Below are positions 21,111 through 31,770 of a DNA stretch of 51,715 nt, one piece after another. A model generated the notes under the pieces. It did not search any database and was not told the origin of the DNA. It saw only the letters and a list, made by a program, of their open reading frames with translations. The position numbers and the translations under genes were made by a program. Origin of the DNA: Terana coerulea (Eukaryota > Basidiomycota > Agaricomycetes > Polyporales > Phanerochaetaceae); the NCBI GenBank assembly GCA_024811115.1, contig JAKOGH010000819.1, positions 1-51,715 on the forward strand. Reading direction: 5' to 3'. Numbering within the stretch: the stretch's first letter is position 1; every line of letters starts with the position of its first letter.

Positions 21111-21498
21111 GCAAGCGGTTCGAAACGATGGTACTGTAGAGTGCACGTTCAGACACTGCGAACAAGCAATCGCTTAGCACCACAGGATTGTAACGGTATA
21201 TGAATAAGCTCTTTTGATACACGGCGGCCTCAAGAGGAGGGACACGGCAAACTACGAAAAAGAGCAGCAGAGGTGTTTGCGAATGTGAAGTCCGTATGTC
21301 CGTTACGCGAGCGTCCAAAATAAAGTGTAACCTTCGAAGAGGTTTACAAGTATGTTATACAACATTCAGTAGTAAGTGCTATTATAACTATTGATGATTA
21401 GTATTGTCCGTTAACAATGTCCACAAATCATTCGGGATGATCTGTAGTGTACTAACATTAGTAAAAGTATTCAAACCAGGGAGGGCAAGACAACGCAC

Positions 21499-22219
21499 TT
21501 AGAGGCCAAGGATGCCGAGGAGGCCGGCAAGGCCCGGGGAGACCACTGAGGGCACCCAGGATGCCGCCAAGAAGGGGGTTAAGAGCGGCGACGAGGCCTG
21601 AAAGCAGCGCCTGGACGAGACGAAGAACGTCTTGCAGCAGCAAGCCGAGGTCGGTGCCAATGTTGGTCAGAATGGGGACGAGCGAGCCGTTGGCACCAGC
21701 GGCGTTGGTGATGTTCTGGATGGCGGTGACAAGTGTCTGTATAGATCCAAAGTGAATAACTGTGCAATGCGTGGGCGAGGAGGCGGTGACGTACGGTGAT
21801 GAGGTTAGCGAGGAGCGTGGCCAGGTCGCCGGTGGAGATCTGGCCACCGCCCGGTGCAGCGAGAATGGTAGCAGCGGATTGGCCATTGAGGCCCTGGACC
21901 TGACTACGCGCATTGCTCAGGATGCTCTGGATGTTTGAGGTAATTGGTGCGACGGTATCGGTGGTGGCGTTGGCGGACGTGATGGAGTCTATACAACACA
22001 CAACTTAGATACACGGCGTCGGCAGGGAAAATATAAAGACATACTGAGCTGGGCAACAGGGGCGGCGAGTTGGTTGGTCACGTCGGTGATGATCGACGCA
22101 ATGCCTGCCGGAGCATCCTGGCGGGCGACGACCTTGGTGTCAGCGAGCGGGGAGGCGGAGACAGAGACGGCGCCGAAAGCGAGGGTGGCGAGAGTGGCGA
22201 AGGACTTGAAGAAGAGCAT
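21499..22219 (-). CDS. SC15-like secreted hydrophobic protein, copy 2 (end uncertain)
   Basis: A paralogue of the gene at 19343. The signal peptide MLFFKSFATLATLAFGAVSVSA is nearly the same, and so are the intron positions (after AQL and after LIT) and phases. Shared blocks are DAPAGIASIITDVTNQL, SITSANATTDTVAPITSN and STGDLATLLANLIT. The last exon has TLVTAIQNITNAAGANGS and the hydrophobic LVAALNPLLGGILGAL. There the frame goes on to a Pro/Arg/Cys-rich tail ending at 21458, whereas one base out of phase it reads LAGLLGILGL-stop (21499-21501), which fits the paralogue's end. An extra G near 21537 would explain this. I give the stop of the paralogue-like frame; if the tail is real, the gene ends at 21458 instead. 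Confidence 0.65.
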
Positions 22220-22316
22220 TTCGTTATGAGCGAGTAGATTGAGTGTGTGAAAGGTGTTGAAGGAGAGAAGCTGGTGAGGCTGTTGGTGAGGACTTACAGC
22301 CCAAGTCGTGTCTGGT

Positions 22317-22380
22317 ATTTATACCACTGCGAGTACACCTGAAGACGTCACCGCGTCCCACCGACGTCGACAAGTGTCGC
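22317..22380 (-). promoter_or_regulatory. TATA box and GACGTC elements of SC15-like copy 2
   Basis: Minus-strand GGTATAAAT (22317-22325) lies about 100 nt before the ATG, with TGACGTC at 22344-22350 and the complement of CGACGTCGACAAGTGTCGC at 22362-22380. Order and spacing of TATA and the first TGACGTC match the promoter of copy 1, while the intervening bases have drifted. Confidence 0.55.
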
Positions 22381-23540
22381 GAGCAGTGCACGAATATCGC
22401 GGATGGAATTGACCCGTCGACGTGTGGATGTGGAACTCCTTACGAGAAGGTTGGAGAAAGGTTGCGTGGCGACGTGCTCCACAGGGCCCGGCGAGGCGCA
22501 AGAAGCGCATCAACCGTGAAGCTTTAGGGCAGTAACTTCTGAAGCGGAGAAGACGGGTGCTTGACAAGGTGGCAGACAAAGGTCAAAGCCTGCTCGTTCC
22601 ACTGCTGAGAGTCGCGTACGTTTCTGTTCTTTACAGCGTTCAGTCCAAGATATTCGGCGTGCGGTCGCAGATAGTAGAACTTACGGCTGGGCTCAAAATA
22701 ACAAGCCACGTGCTCATCTCTGGGCGAACCGGCCCCACCCAGATCCTCCAAAACGCGGTGGCGCAAACACCCTGCGCGGGGTGCCTAGCACAGCACGGGC
22801 AAGGGCTTGGAGGTGCACCAGCCCGCTGGGATGTCTGGGGAGCGCTAGGCAGTGCCTGGATTCTGCGGGGCCGGTGGGTTGGTGGCGTGGTTCTCTGGAG
22901 GAGCATCAAGCTGGCGAGAAAAGAAAGAAAAAAACCTGAATTGGGGTGCCCGGTGTTGTTCCGTGTCAGACAGAAACTGTCCGCTCGTTGCCACGGCCTC
23001 TCGCGGCGCGCTGGCGCGTTCGGGAGCTAGGTGGCGCGAGGAATATTTGGTGGTGATGTCCGCGAGTGCGACCGAACCTTGGCTGGCGAAGGATCTCGCC
23101 ATTGGCTGCGCAGCTAAAACCGCGACCCGATGATTGAGATCACCAACCGTAAGGAAGTATGTACATACGTCAGACTCGGCGATGAGACGGGGCATTGGAG
23201 AGTCGGTCCTTGTTACGAGGCCCGCCCGTCTCAAACATCTTGCGCCGACAGTGGTGCGCTGGTCCCATGCAGCACTGCGGCATCACAGGCGTTATTGCGG
23301 TGAGACTGGGCACTGTTTTCGTTATGTTCTGTAAGCAAACGCAAGGACGAGCGGTAGCTTGAGGAGGCCTACCGGGGCATACACAAATCACCGCGAAAAG
23401 AAAACATGACGGCGTGAGCGAACCATTCGTCACCCACCTCCAAAAGAAGCGCAACGGTTTCGAGGCGCATTTGATCCGGCTGTACCTTTTATGGAAGGTG
23501 TAGTAGTCGCCCATCAGTGCGCCACCAAGCGGTCTTGGGC
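22381..23540. repeat. Upstream segment duplicated with the SC15-like gene, unit 2
   Basis: The partner of 20250-21110. It is longer because about 290 nt (roughly 22680-22975) interrupts the similarity. That insert has no open frame, inverted terminus or target duplication that I could see. From 23541 to 23765 there is only the presumed promoter of the hydrolase gene. Confidence 0.55.
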
Positions 23541-23765
23541 ACGCTCTCATCGGTTTCTCAGCACGCATACATAGGCATAACACACAGTTATGATAATTTG
23601 CTGAGCTCCGGTGTTTGTGAATCAGAGGAATGTTCTGCGAATGAAGAACGCAATTTGAGGGATCCTAGTATTTGGCGCTTAAACAAATAAGACCAAAGAG
23701 ATTGCGCAGATCTGAGATCTCATCCGGGATCTTCTCCTGCAAGCAACACCCGCGACACAGAGAAC

Positions 23766-25464
23766 ATGTCCAATTTCTGGCCTTCTTTGCAGGCCCTCGC
23801 CAAGGTATGAATACGTTATCGCTTCGCTGTCACCCTTTCTGAATAGTTGGCACCGACAGGGCACAGCTGCGACGGCCGCAGGCTTGTCGACCGTTGGTAT
23901 GTTCTGCCTCCAAGGACGTTGGATACTCCAAGTCCCAGGATCTATTGGGCCTTACGTTACTGAAACATGCATCCAGGCGTTGGGCTCTTGTACTATGGTC
24001 AGAACTACCTGATATACCCCTCGGCATTCCCCCAGGGGTCCCGCACAGGTATGCAGGTTACTCCGATAAGAAAGTGCTGACCCACCCGTGCTGACTGTTG
24101 CGCAGAGGTCGCAAACCCAAGCCAGTACGGGCTGCAGTATACCGATCTAGAGCTCGTTGCCGAGGATGGTGTGAAGCTGCGAAACTACCTGCTGGTCCAG
24201 AAGAAGGATCTGCCGCTCCCGGACGCCGCGGATCTGGACATTCCGAAGGACATGACTGACGAGAAGGTATGTACGAGGCTTAAGAGCGGCGCCAGTTGCG
24301 CACTTCGTATGCCTCTTTACCGCAATACATTTGATGATGATGCGCAGTGCTGATATTCCCCTAGTTCGCATCTGCCCGACCAACGGTGATCATGTTCCAC
24401 GGAAACGGTGGCAACATGGGACACAGGATACCCCTCGCTCGCGTTTTCTACTGCAAAATGCGCTGTAACGTACTGATGATGTGCTACCGAGGGTAAATTT
24501 CGCTGAATTCATTTTCTTCATCTAACACTTTGGCTGACCAGCCTTTGTAGATATGGCTTCTCCGAAGGCTCCCCATCTGAAAAAGGTGCGTTTTGATTTC
24601 TCAGGGTCACTCTGCAGCTTGTAGGTCACCAACTGCATGTATTATGCAGGTATCAAGATGGACGCCCAGGCAGGCCTGGATTACGTCTGCTCGCATCCGG
24701 TTCTCAAGCATACACCAGTAGTCAGTGTCCGACTATCCTAGATCACCTGTACTAGGCTCATCATTTCCCAGATCCTGTATGGCCAGTCCATCGGCGGCGC
24801 GGTCTCGATAGACCTTGCCTCGCGGAACCCCCTTGCTGTAAACCCTTTCCCCTTGCTTCGCCCCACCAATCCTTTTCTAACCATCCTTTCACATAGATCC
24901 GCGCGCTCATCCTCGAGAACACATTCCTGTCCCTCCCGCGGCTTGTACCGAGCGCGCTCCCCGTGCTCGGGCCGTTCGCGTTCCTGTGCCACCAGAAATG
25001 GGACTCCGCGGCCAAGATCCCGCTCATCCCCGCTCGCACGCCGATCCTCATGCTCAGCGGCATCCTCGACGAGGTCGTGCCGAACGAGCATATGCAGGGC
25101 CTCTGGGAGCTCGTGCGCCGCCGGGGTGCGGGTACGCCCGCGGGCACCGGTGTTGCACAGCCTGCAGACGCGCAGCGGGCGGCGGGGCAACCGTTGGACG
25201 GCGTCGAGAGCGTGCCCGGAGACGAGGGGCGCCCTGAGGGCAAGCCGAACGTGAGGGTCGCAGTGGAGGACACGCGCTCCCTGTCAAAGTATATTGAGTT
25301 TGAGAACGGCCAGCACAGTGCGCTTGAACCCTTGTCTGTTGGTTTGATGCTAACTGATGGTCTTGGGTTTCATAGACGATACTTGTGTGCAGCCCGGGTA
25401 CTGGGCAGCTGTCGCAGAGTTTGTAGCATCCCTCGGTCCGTCGGCTGACCAGAGCAAACTGTGA
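23766..25464 (+). CDS. Bem46/ABHD13-type alpha/beta hydrolase
   Basis: A membrane-anchored serine hydrolase. Exon 1 (23766-23804, MSNFWPSLQALAK) and exon 2 build an N-terminal membrane segment (TAATAAGLSTVGVGLLYYG) followed by QNYLIYPSAFPQGSR. Then come LELVAEDGVKLRNYLLVQK and the oxyanion motif VIMFHGNGGNMGHRIPLARV. After MCYRGYGFSEGSPSE and KMDAQAGLDYVCSHPVLKHTPV is the nucleophile elbow LYGQSIGGAVSIDLASRNP, with Ser in GQSIGG. The catalytic Asp is in LSGILDEVVPNEHM and the His in NGQHNDTC, so the triad is complete. The stop is at 25462-25464. A low-complexity insert of about 50 residues (GTPAGTGVAQPADAQRAAG and onward) sits between the Asp and His motifs. Bem46 proteins affect polarity in fungi; the substrate is unknown. 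Confidence 0.88.
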
Positions 25465-25688
25465 ATGTGCAGTGGTTTTCTTGCCTACACACGATATATC
25501 TTTCGGATCGGTCTTTTGTATAATAGACTGTGTCTTTGGACGGAGTATGGTCCCGTTATAGTACTAGTTGTACATTTTTCCCTCAGTGATAGTCATGTGG
25601 ATAATGAGGAACATTCCGCTACGTTTTTATCTCAGAAACCAACATGGTAGAGCTGAGAAAAAGGACCCGCGGGAATTATCACAGCAGC

Positions 25689-27804
25689 TCAGCCCCCGGT
25701 CGCCATCCAGGATGGCCGCCGCCGCAAACGAGTCCTCGTTGCGGACGTTGTCGGCTCGGGCAGCTCTCCTGGCGGCCTGTGCAATAACTTGGCCTGCGCA
25801 CCAAGATACATTCGTTCCGAAAGCACCTTAAACGCTTCCTCCACCATGCGCTGGCGTAGCAGTGTGCGCACGTCCGGCGGGACGATGTCCTCCACATCGG
25901 GGTACTTGTACCACCCGTCTCGCACCGCGGAAAGGAGCATGACGATCCCAGCGTCGGAGAGGGCTTGCGCGATAGCGGTCTTTTGGTTCGCTACGCGCGT
26001 GATAATGATGATGAAATGGTCTACGAGGTGCGGCGGTAAGTTCGATGGGTCTTCGTATGCGGCGTCAACGTAGGTCTTCTGTAGCTCTTTCAGAGTCTTG
26101 GTGTCTTCTTCGGATCTGTAGCATGGAACGCTGAGTCTACAGAAGAGGAAAACTGCAAAGGAACCGTACGGAAAAGGGTTGAGCAGCTTGATCATGGAGG
26201 CAAATATACCAGCTGCGGTTGCACGGTCCGCTTCGAGAATTGCATCCTCGAATGCTCGAGTGCACTCGCCGCAGAGTGCCATACACCGCAGCATGAAGCT
26301 CCCAATGTTTACTCTGTCGGTGTCACCCATCATGCCAGACCTGCCGAGTTGATCGTCAGTGTGGAATGGGTTGAAGGCGAGAAATGGCGCGTACATATAA
26401 TACTTGACCAGCTGCTGGAGTGTACGGGCCACACTTGCTACATTATGAGTCTCGGACTTCCTCGGGTTGACCTTGAGGAGGGTGGCGATAAGAACACGTA
26501 GAAAGTGGGAACGAGCGGTGGCCCATGTCTGGCCTAGGAACGACTGGGGTGCAGATGAAAGAACGGCATCTACGTCTTCAAATTCGGGGTAGGCCAGCCA
26601 GGTGAGATCCCGGGGACTCCAGCCGTTGTAGCTTTCCTTGTACATGGCTGCCAAGCCTGTTTTAATCCACAGGACAGCCGTGACTAGCGGGATCCCATCG
26701 GAGGCACCCTGACCTTCGAGTTGCGAGTGGAGTTTCATGTCCGTGCAATCCATCCAGCCAAACCAGCCGAGGTCTCCAAACTTGGAATTGGCAGCAGCAG
26801 CAGCGAGCTTTCCAGACCCCATCCAATGCAGCATGAAAAGCCAAAATGGGAGGGGGAGACGGCGTGCCGCGGCTCTCATCGGCGGATTTGCTGGTCCCAG
26901 ACGCGTCTTCATCCAGCCGAAGTTGGGCGAACGAGTCCATGAAGGGGGCCATCTGTTCGACCAACTCCCTGTACTCGTCGAATTCTTCCAGCGCTTGCAC
27001 TTCCGCTAACAGCTGCTCGCACCGCGGCGTCAGTTGGAATGCCAGAACGTTCTCCCCTGGGACGTATGCGCTGCTGAGGTAGCAAAACAGGTATGCCCGG
27101 GCTTCGGCATTTTTGCCCAACCCCGTAATACCGTCTTCGAAAAGCGACATTGCCCGCACGACAACGTAGTGGAGATCCTTCCCATTGTCTTTGGCAGTCG
27201 CCACCAGCGCCGCTAACGACTGCGAGACTGGATCCTCTACGGACGGCAAGGTCGAGTCACGCCATCTGCGTACGGACGGAGGCCGCTGCACGTTCTCCCA
27301 AGGTTTTCTGGCTTTCGAGTGTGGATCCAACTTGATGCGGGAATATGCCTCGCGCAGAAGCGGTCGTATCGGTTGGAAAACGTCACTCAGCGGACTTGGC
27401 TGGTGGATGCCGTCTTCCTCGTAACGACCAACCACTGTCGTATCTTCTCCTAAGCTATTCACTTATGGTCAAGCGTGAAGTCATATTTGATTTTGAAACT
27501 CACAATTTGACCCAGATTTTACGAAGTAACTGGACCAGAAAAGCGTGATAGCTCACTTGCGCCGCAGGCAGAGCACCTACAAGGCCTGTAGTATCGCGGG
27601 AAACCCACAGCGATACGATAACGTCCCATGAGTCCGCTTCGATAGTCGTCGCATCTCGGGTACTACAGTAACAACATCGATTGTGCAGATCGTCAGATGT
27701 AAGGTATCCGTGTAATGATATGGTACTTACCCAAGGTCCATAGCCCGTTGAATGACCGTCACATGCTCTTCTCGTGAGGCTGGGAGGCGGGAGGAGTCGT
27801 CCAT
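25689..27804 (-). CDS. Unrecognised fungal protein, possibly frameshifted
   Basis: I do not recognise the family. Minus-strand splicing from ATG at 27804 gives MDDSSRLPASREEHVTVIQR. An intron follows, then TRDATTIEADSWDVIVSLW and VSYHAFLVQLLRKIWVKF. After a second intron the frame goes on with LGEDTTVVGRYEEDGIHQP and runs for about 210 codons. Around 26810-26880 the coding frame changes by one. The first frame continues to 26662 with a Cys-rich end, while the next frame runs cleanly from SKFGDLGWFGWMDCTDM to the stop at 25689. No intron of normal size bridges the two. Either one base is extra near the C/T runs at about 26850-26870, or there are two abutting pieces. The second half is helix-rich with no metal or nucleotide motif. 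Probably one protein of about 700 residues. Confidence 0.6.
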
Positions 27805-28713
27805 GACTATCTGCCAACTACGGCGAAGTCTCGAAGAGCCGCAGGTGAGTGCCTTAGCGGAGCCGACTTGTTCTGATCCTAGCTGTGTTATCAGAGTTAT
27901 AAGCTAAGGTGTGAAGTACGGTGATAGTTGTGTGCAAACAGGCCACGCCATCTCTATAAGTAAACCTTGCTTGAACGAAGGCTGCGCAGTGTACTGCGAT
28001 CAAACTTCGAGATGGCTCGGGCCTACCCGCGGGCGGGTAGTACCGCGCTCAAAGCACGGATGCGGCGACAGCGCTCCGCTCGGTCCAAACGTATGCGTAA
28101 CGTGTGATGGAGTCCTGCTGCGACCATACACACTGTACAGGTTGTATGCATACTGCATTACACAAGTTGCGTTCCAATCTTAGCTGCGAAGATGCTGAGT
28201 TCAGGGGCAAACCGAAACCTGTACTATTCGTTCGTGCTACGCCGGTAGAACACACTGGGCTTGTGTAGATGCCCGTCAATGCTAAGAGCCAGACATGTTC
28301 ACGGCGGGCGAGGCAGCGACGGAGCTGGTGCTGGTGACGGAACTGCGTGATGCGGCGGTTGGGCTAGGCATATCCGCAGAACAGCTCCGGAGGCATGCTG
28401 CCAAACTCACAATCAGCGTAGTTCTACATGATGGTTAAGGATGATTGCGTACCTTCAGCGTAATGTGGTATAACCGTCGCGACCACAAGGGCAAGCACGA
28501 GGCGAATGAAAGTTCAGCTAGCTGGGGGACTTGTGAGCTTAATAGGCTTATACTGTGCAGCATCAAGATAGTGACATGGAGATACTCACGAGACGCGGGT
28601 CCCTATGTCTTGTAACTTAGAGACACTGCATATGCAGTGGGACGGTGTCTGTGAACAGCCCTTCCATTGCAACCCATGGGATGCTAGTAGGCGGATGGGG
28701 TAGAAGGGCTCCG
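27805..28713. other. Intergenic with no clear gene
   Basis: Contains only short open frames. A minus-strand Ser/Thr-rich reading with CLRSCSADM at about 28291-28420 and a leader-like hydrophobic stretch upstream of it could be a fossil of a small secreted protein, but it lacks an ATG and a consistent frame. The stretch should also hold the promoter of the gene at 25689-27804 and the 3' end of the site-2 protease. Confidence 0.35.
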
Positions 28714-30733
28714 TCATTGCCAGTATTGCCAAAGTCCTGCCAATAGAGAGAGCAGCATGAGCAACCCCATGGATACTTGGAGGGCTCGCTTTATTCGCTG
28801 ATACCACATCCACCAGGCTGTAGCTGTACTGGACAAGGAAATGCGCCCAACGCTTCCGACCTCCATCTCGTAAATAGTATCCCGCTTCTTGTCGGATATG
28901 TGGGCATGGAGCGCATCTGCGAGGGCGTCTAAGAGCTGCGATCCGTCCAAGAATGGCAGAGGGAGGAGGTTGAACAAGTACAAGGAGAGCGTCAGTGTTG
29001 AGATGTAGCTTCAAGTTTTGTCAGTTCCTGGCGCATGATGAGATCAGTTGAACTTACCTCAGCGTCACTTTGAAGATTTGGGGTAGCCAAAATGGCAACA
29101 AGCGAAAGCGGGGAAGGTATATGCTTGTTTCGACTAAGGACGTGAGCAACGGAAGGTGAGAACGCAAGTGTATAACATACTGTCTTCGAGCAATTCCTCA
29201 GGAGGCCCACTCCATATTACAGCCTGCTCCTTCATTGGTTCTCCAGGCGCCGCAGTCAGAAAGTCGACCCGTAAAATGTGTTGGTCAAGTCGGAGCTTAA
29301 TACACACATCCTGTTCGCCGCAGTCCACCGAGGTGACACATCGCTTGGTCGTTGGAAGATTAGGCTGCAAAATATCCAGAGCCGACGCGCATCGTTGGGG
29401 AGCATTCAAACCACCGTCTTTAGCGGTAAAACACGATAGTCTGTAAGTGGAATCTTCCACGCTGCAGCAATCAGCTGGCTGCGCTACGTGTTAAATGGAA
29501 TGTGAATAGTGCGAAGGTACAACGAAGCAAGTTGCCTACCTAGAAACCAGGAGGAGTCTCTACACCACCCCAAAGCCCCGGCATCCACGCGCTCACGCTG
29601 CTTCCCCAGATATGAACTCCAACCATCTCTGTCTAAGCCTATCAGCGCAACTGGCATTTCGTCCATTTTAGTTATTACGGCTCCAACGGGTAGGAAGCCT
29701 TGGACTGGTGAGTCCTACGGGGTGTTAGAAATAGCGCCTTAAGTAACTTATCATCCGAACACACCTGTTCTACGTCAATTATAGCTCGTCCATATTGGCT
29801 GACGTTCTGGTATCCAATACAAAACCAAAAGAGATGTCCGAAGCCGGCTGATGAGGCGCAAGCAAACATCAGCCACAAAACTAAGTTGTGAAATGCGCCG
29901 GCAGAGATAATCCGGAGACGTGAATAAGGGTGCAGCGCCTTGAGGTTCGTTATCGGAAGGCTGACGTATGCGGCGGGTAGAACGACGCTTAGGGATGCGC
30001 CGACGGATAGCAGCGGAACCGACTCCCTAACATCCCAGTAGCGAATTTAGCATACATAATAGAAACCGATGTGAAACGTACATGGCAGCGGTGATTGCAT
30101 GCCCCACTTCGTGTATTAGTTGGCACAGGAAGAGAGCCAAGATCAGTACCGGTAAGTGGGAAAGTGGTACGGTTACACCAGGAAGCTGTGCACCGACATC
30201 AGCTTGATATGTTAGATACAACGCCACAAATACAAACTCACAATTAGCTGTACAGGTGAACCACCAGACCCTGATAGCCTTTCCGGGACCTCGGAGTGGT
30301 CATCGAATGCAAGCATGTCTCGTTTGCTGAGCGCAGCCCTTGTTATCACAGGCTCTGGTTGTCGCGTGCTTGCCGAGTAGACACTCCAAAACGCAGTCCA
30401 CAAAAGCAAATAGATGGCTACGGCCATACCGAGGACCCCAGCAATGCTACCTGCATTGTAAAAGGCGTACATGGCCCGCGTCCGTAACGTTCGCTTTGAT
30501 CGGATGAGGCTCGCGGTGAAGTGATCATGATAGTCGTTGAAGTAGGTCGTCTGCACGCGGATATACGCATGTTGTAAAGTACAATTGGCGGAATTGCTCG
30601 GTCCCCGGTGTCTCCCAAGGTTCACAGAGCCCGGGAGGATGCCTTGCGAGGTTCGACGAGACCAAATGTGATGCAAAACGTGGAGAATTGTCCAGAAGAG
30701 ACCAACAGAGTAGATTAGAGTCCCCAAGGCCAT
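28714..30733 (-). CDS. Site-2 protease (intramembrane zinc metalloprotease)
   Basis: A polytopic membrane protease that cleaves transcription factor precursors within the membrane. The start at 30733 gives MALGTLIYSVGLFWTILHVL, a membrane segment in the usual place. An N-terminal luminal-type region and further membrane segments lead to the zinc site LIHEVGHAITAAM (HExxH, near 30090-30120). The second signature, NLLPLPFLDGSQLLDALADA, matches the NxxPxPxLDG motif that supplies the third ligand Asp. Between them lies a PDZ-like region (SPVQGFLPVGAVITKMDEMP) and a Cys-containing loop (RLSCFTAKDGG). The end is LAGLWQYWQ-stop at 28714. In Cryptococcus the equivalent enzyme releases the SREBP factor Sre1; a SREBP gene is not in this window. 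It is divergent from YKT6 with only 263 nt between start codons. Confidence 0.88.
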
Positions 30734-30996
30734 ACGTCGCGTTCTGAGCTTCAGAGGTGGGACATGATGGGGAGAACAGAGCAAGTCGTAACGAGGGAAG
30801 AAGGAGCAGGAAGAGAGAACTCAGAAAAGTCCAGCTCACCGGAGCGCCGGTCGCGCAGGCGCTTGGAGATATCGCATACACCGAGCAGCAGCACGCAGCG
30901 ACGACCACCACGACCACGAGTAACTTGTATCATCCCTCGCCTCCTCTACGCCATCTCCCCTACTTTCTCATTAATTGTCTTTTGGATTAATTCAAT
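30734..30996. promoter_or_regulatory. Shared divergent promoter, site-2 protease and YKT6
   Basis: Only 263 nt separate the two start codons, so both promoters and leaders overlap or abut. It holds a CACGACCACCACGACCACGA-type repeat (about 30900-30918) and a pyrimidine-rich stretch just before YKT6. No TATA box is visible on either side. Confidence 0.5.
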
Positions 30997-31770
30997 ATGA
31001 AGGTCTACTCTCTTGCTGTTGTGCTGGCTCCTCCCCATCAGACGTCTACCATCCTCGTCAACGCCAACGACCTGTCGTCATTCTCATTCTATCAGCGTGG
31101 CTCGGTGGGCGAGTTCTTGACGTTCTTCGTCAAGACGATAGCAGAGCGCACGCCGCAAGGACAGCGGCAAAGCGTCCAAGAGAACAATTATACCGCACAT
31201 GTGTACAACCGTGGAGGGGCGGAGCAGCTCGCTGGTGAGTAACACGTCTCTCATTGAGTCTTCACGCACTCACAGGCTCTGCCAGGCGTCATTATTACGG
31301 ACCATGAATACCCTGTCAGGCCAGCATTCTCGCTCTTGGCAAAGATGCTCGATGACTTTACCGCAAAGATACCCCAGACCTCGTACTCCAATCCGGCTGC
31401 TATCAGCTTCCCGGAGGTCAACGCATACCTCCAGAAGTACCAGGATCCCAGGCAGGCTGACGCGATCATGCGAGTCCAACAAGAACTTGACGAGACGAAG
31501 ATTGTTCTTGTGAGTCGCGTTCCATGCATCCGCATCCAAGATGTGGGTTACTGATCGAAGCTCCGCGCCGTTGCAGCACAAGACTATCGAGTCTGTCCTA
31601 GAACGTGGCGAGAAGCTTAACGACCTTGTAGACCGTTCTCAGGCACTCTCGGCGCAGAGTAAGATGTTCTACAAGACCGCGAAGAAGGTGAGTTGTTGCA
31701 TTGCATGTGACGTCGGGAAACTTCTGACGATGCTGCTGTGCAGCAAAACTCTTGCTGTGTTTTGATGTAG
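30997..31770 (+). CDS. YKT6: YKT6, R-SNARE with longin domain
   Basis: A soluble N-ethylmaleimide-sensitive-factor attachment receptor acting in ER-Golgi, Golgi, vacuole and autophagosome fusion. Four exons: 30997-31234, 31286-31509, 31577-31687 and 31744-31770. The longin domain starts [13 protein letters not shown] and includes [20 protein letters not shown] and [20 protein letters not shown]. The SNARE helix is [20 protein letters not shown] with the zero-layer Arg in LERGEKL, then [14 protein letters not shown]. The last exon adds [12 protein letters not shown], a CaaX box (CVLM) with an adjacent Cys, as needed for prenylation and palmitoylation instead of a membrane anchor. About 200 residues, the normal YKT6 size. 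All splice phases agree. Confidence 0.95.

Noticed and set aside
19343..22219. The two small secreted proteins as hydrophobins
   Set aside because: The eight-cysteine hydrophobin pattern is absent; copy 1 has no cysteine at all.
28291..28440. Small CFEM-like or Ser-rich secreted protein
   Set aside because: Only a short stretch with CLRSCSADM is suggestive. No ATG or consistent exon chain could be built, so it is noted only as a possible fossil.
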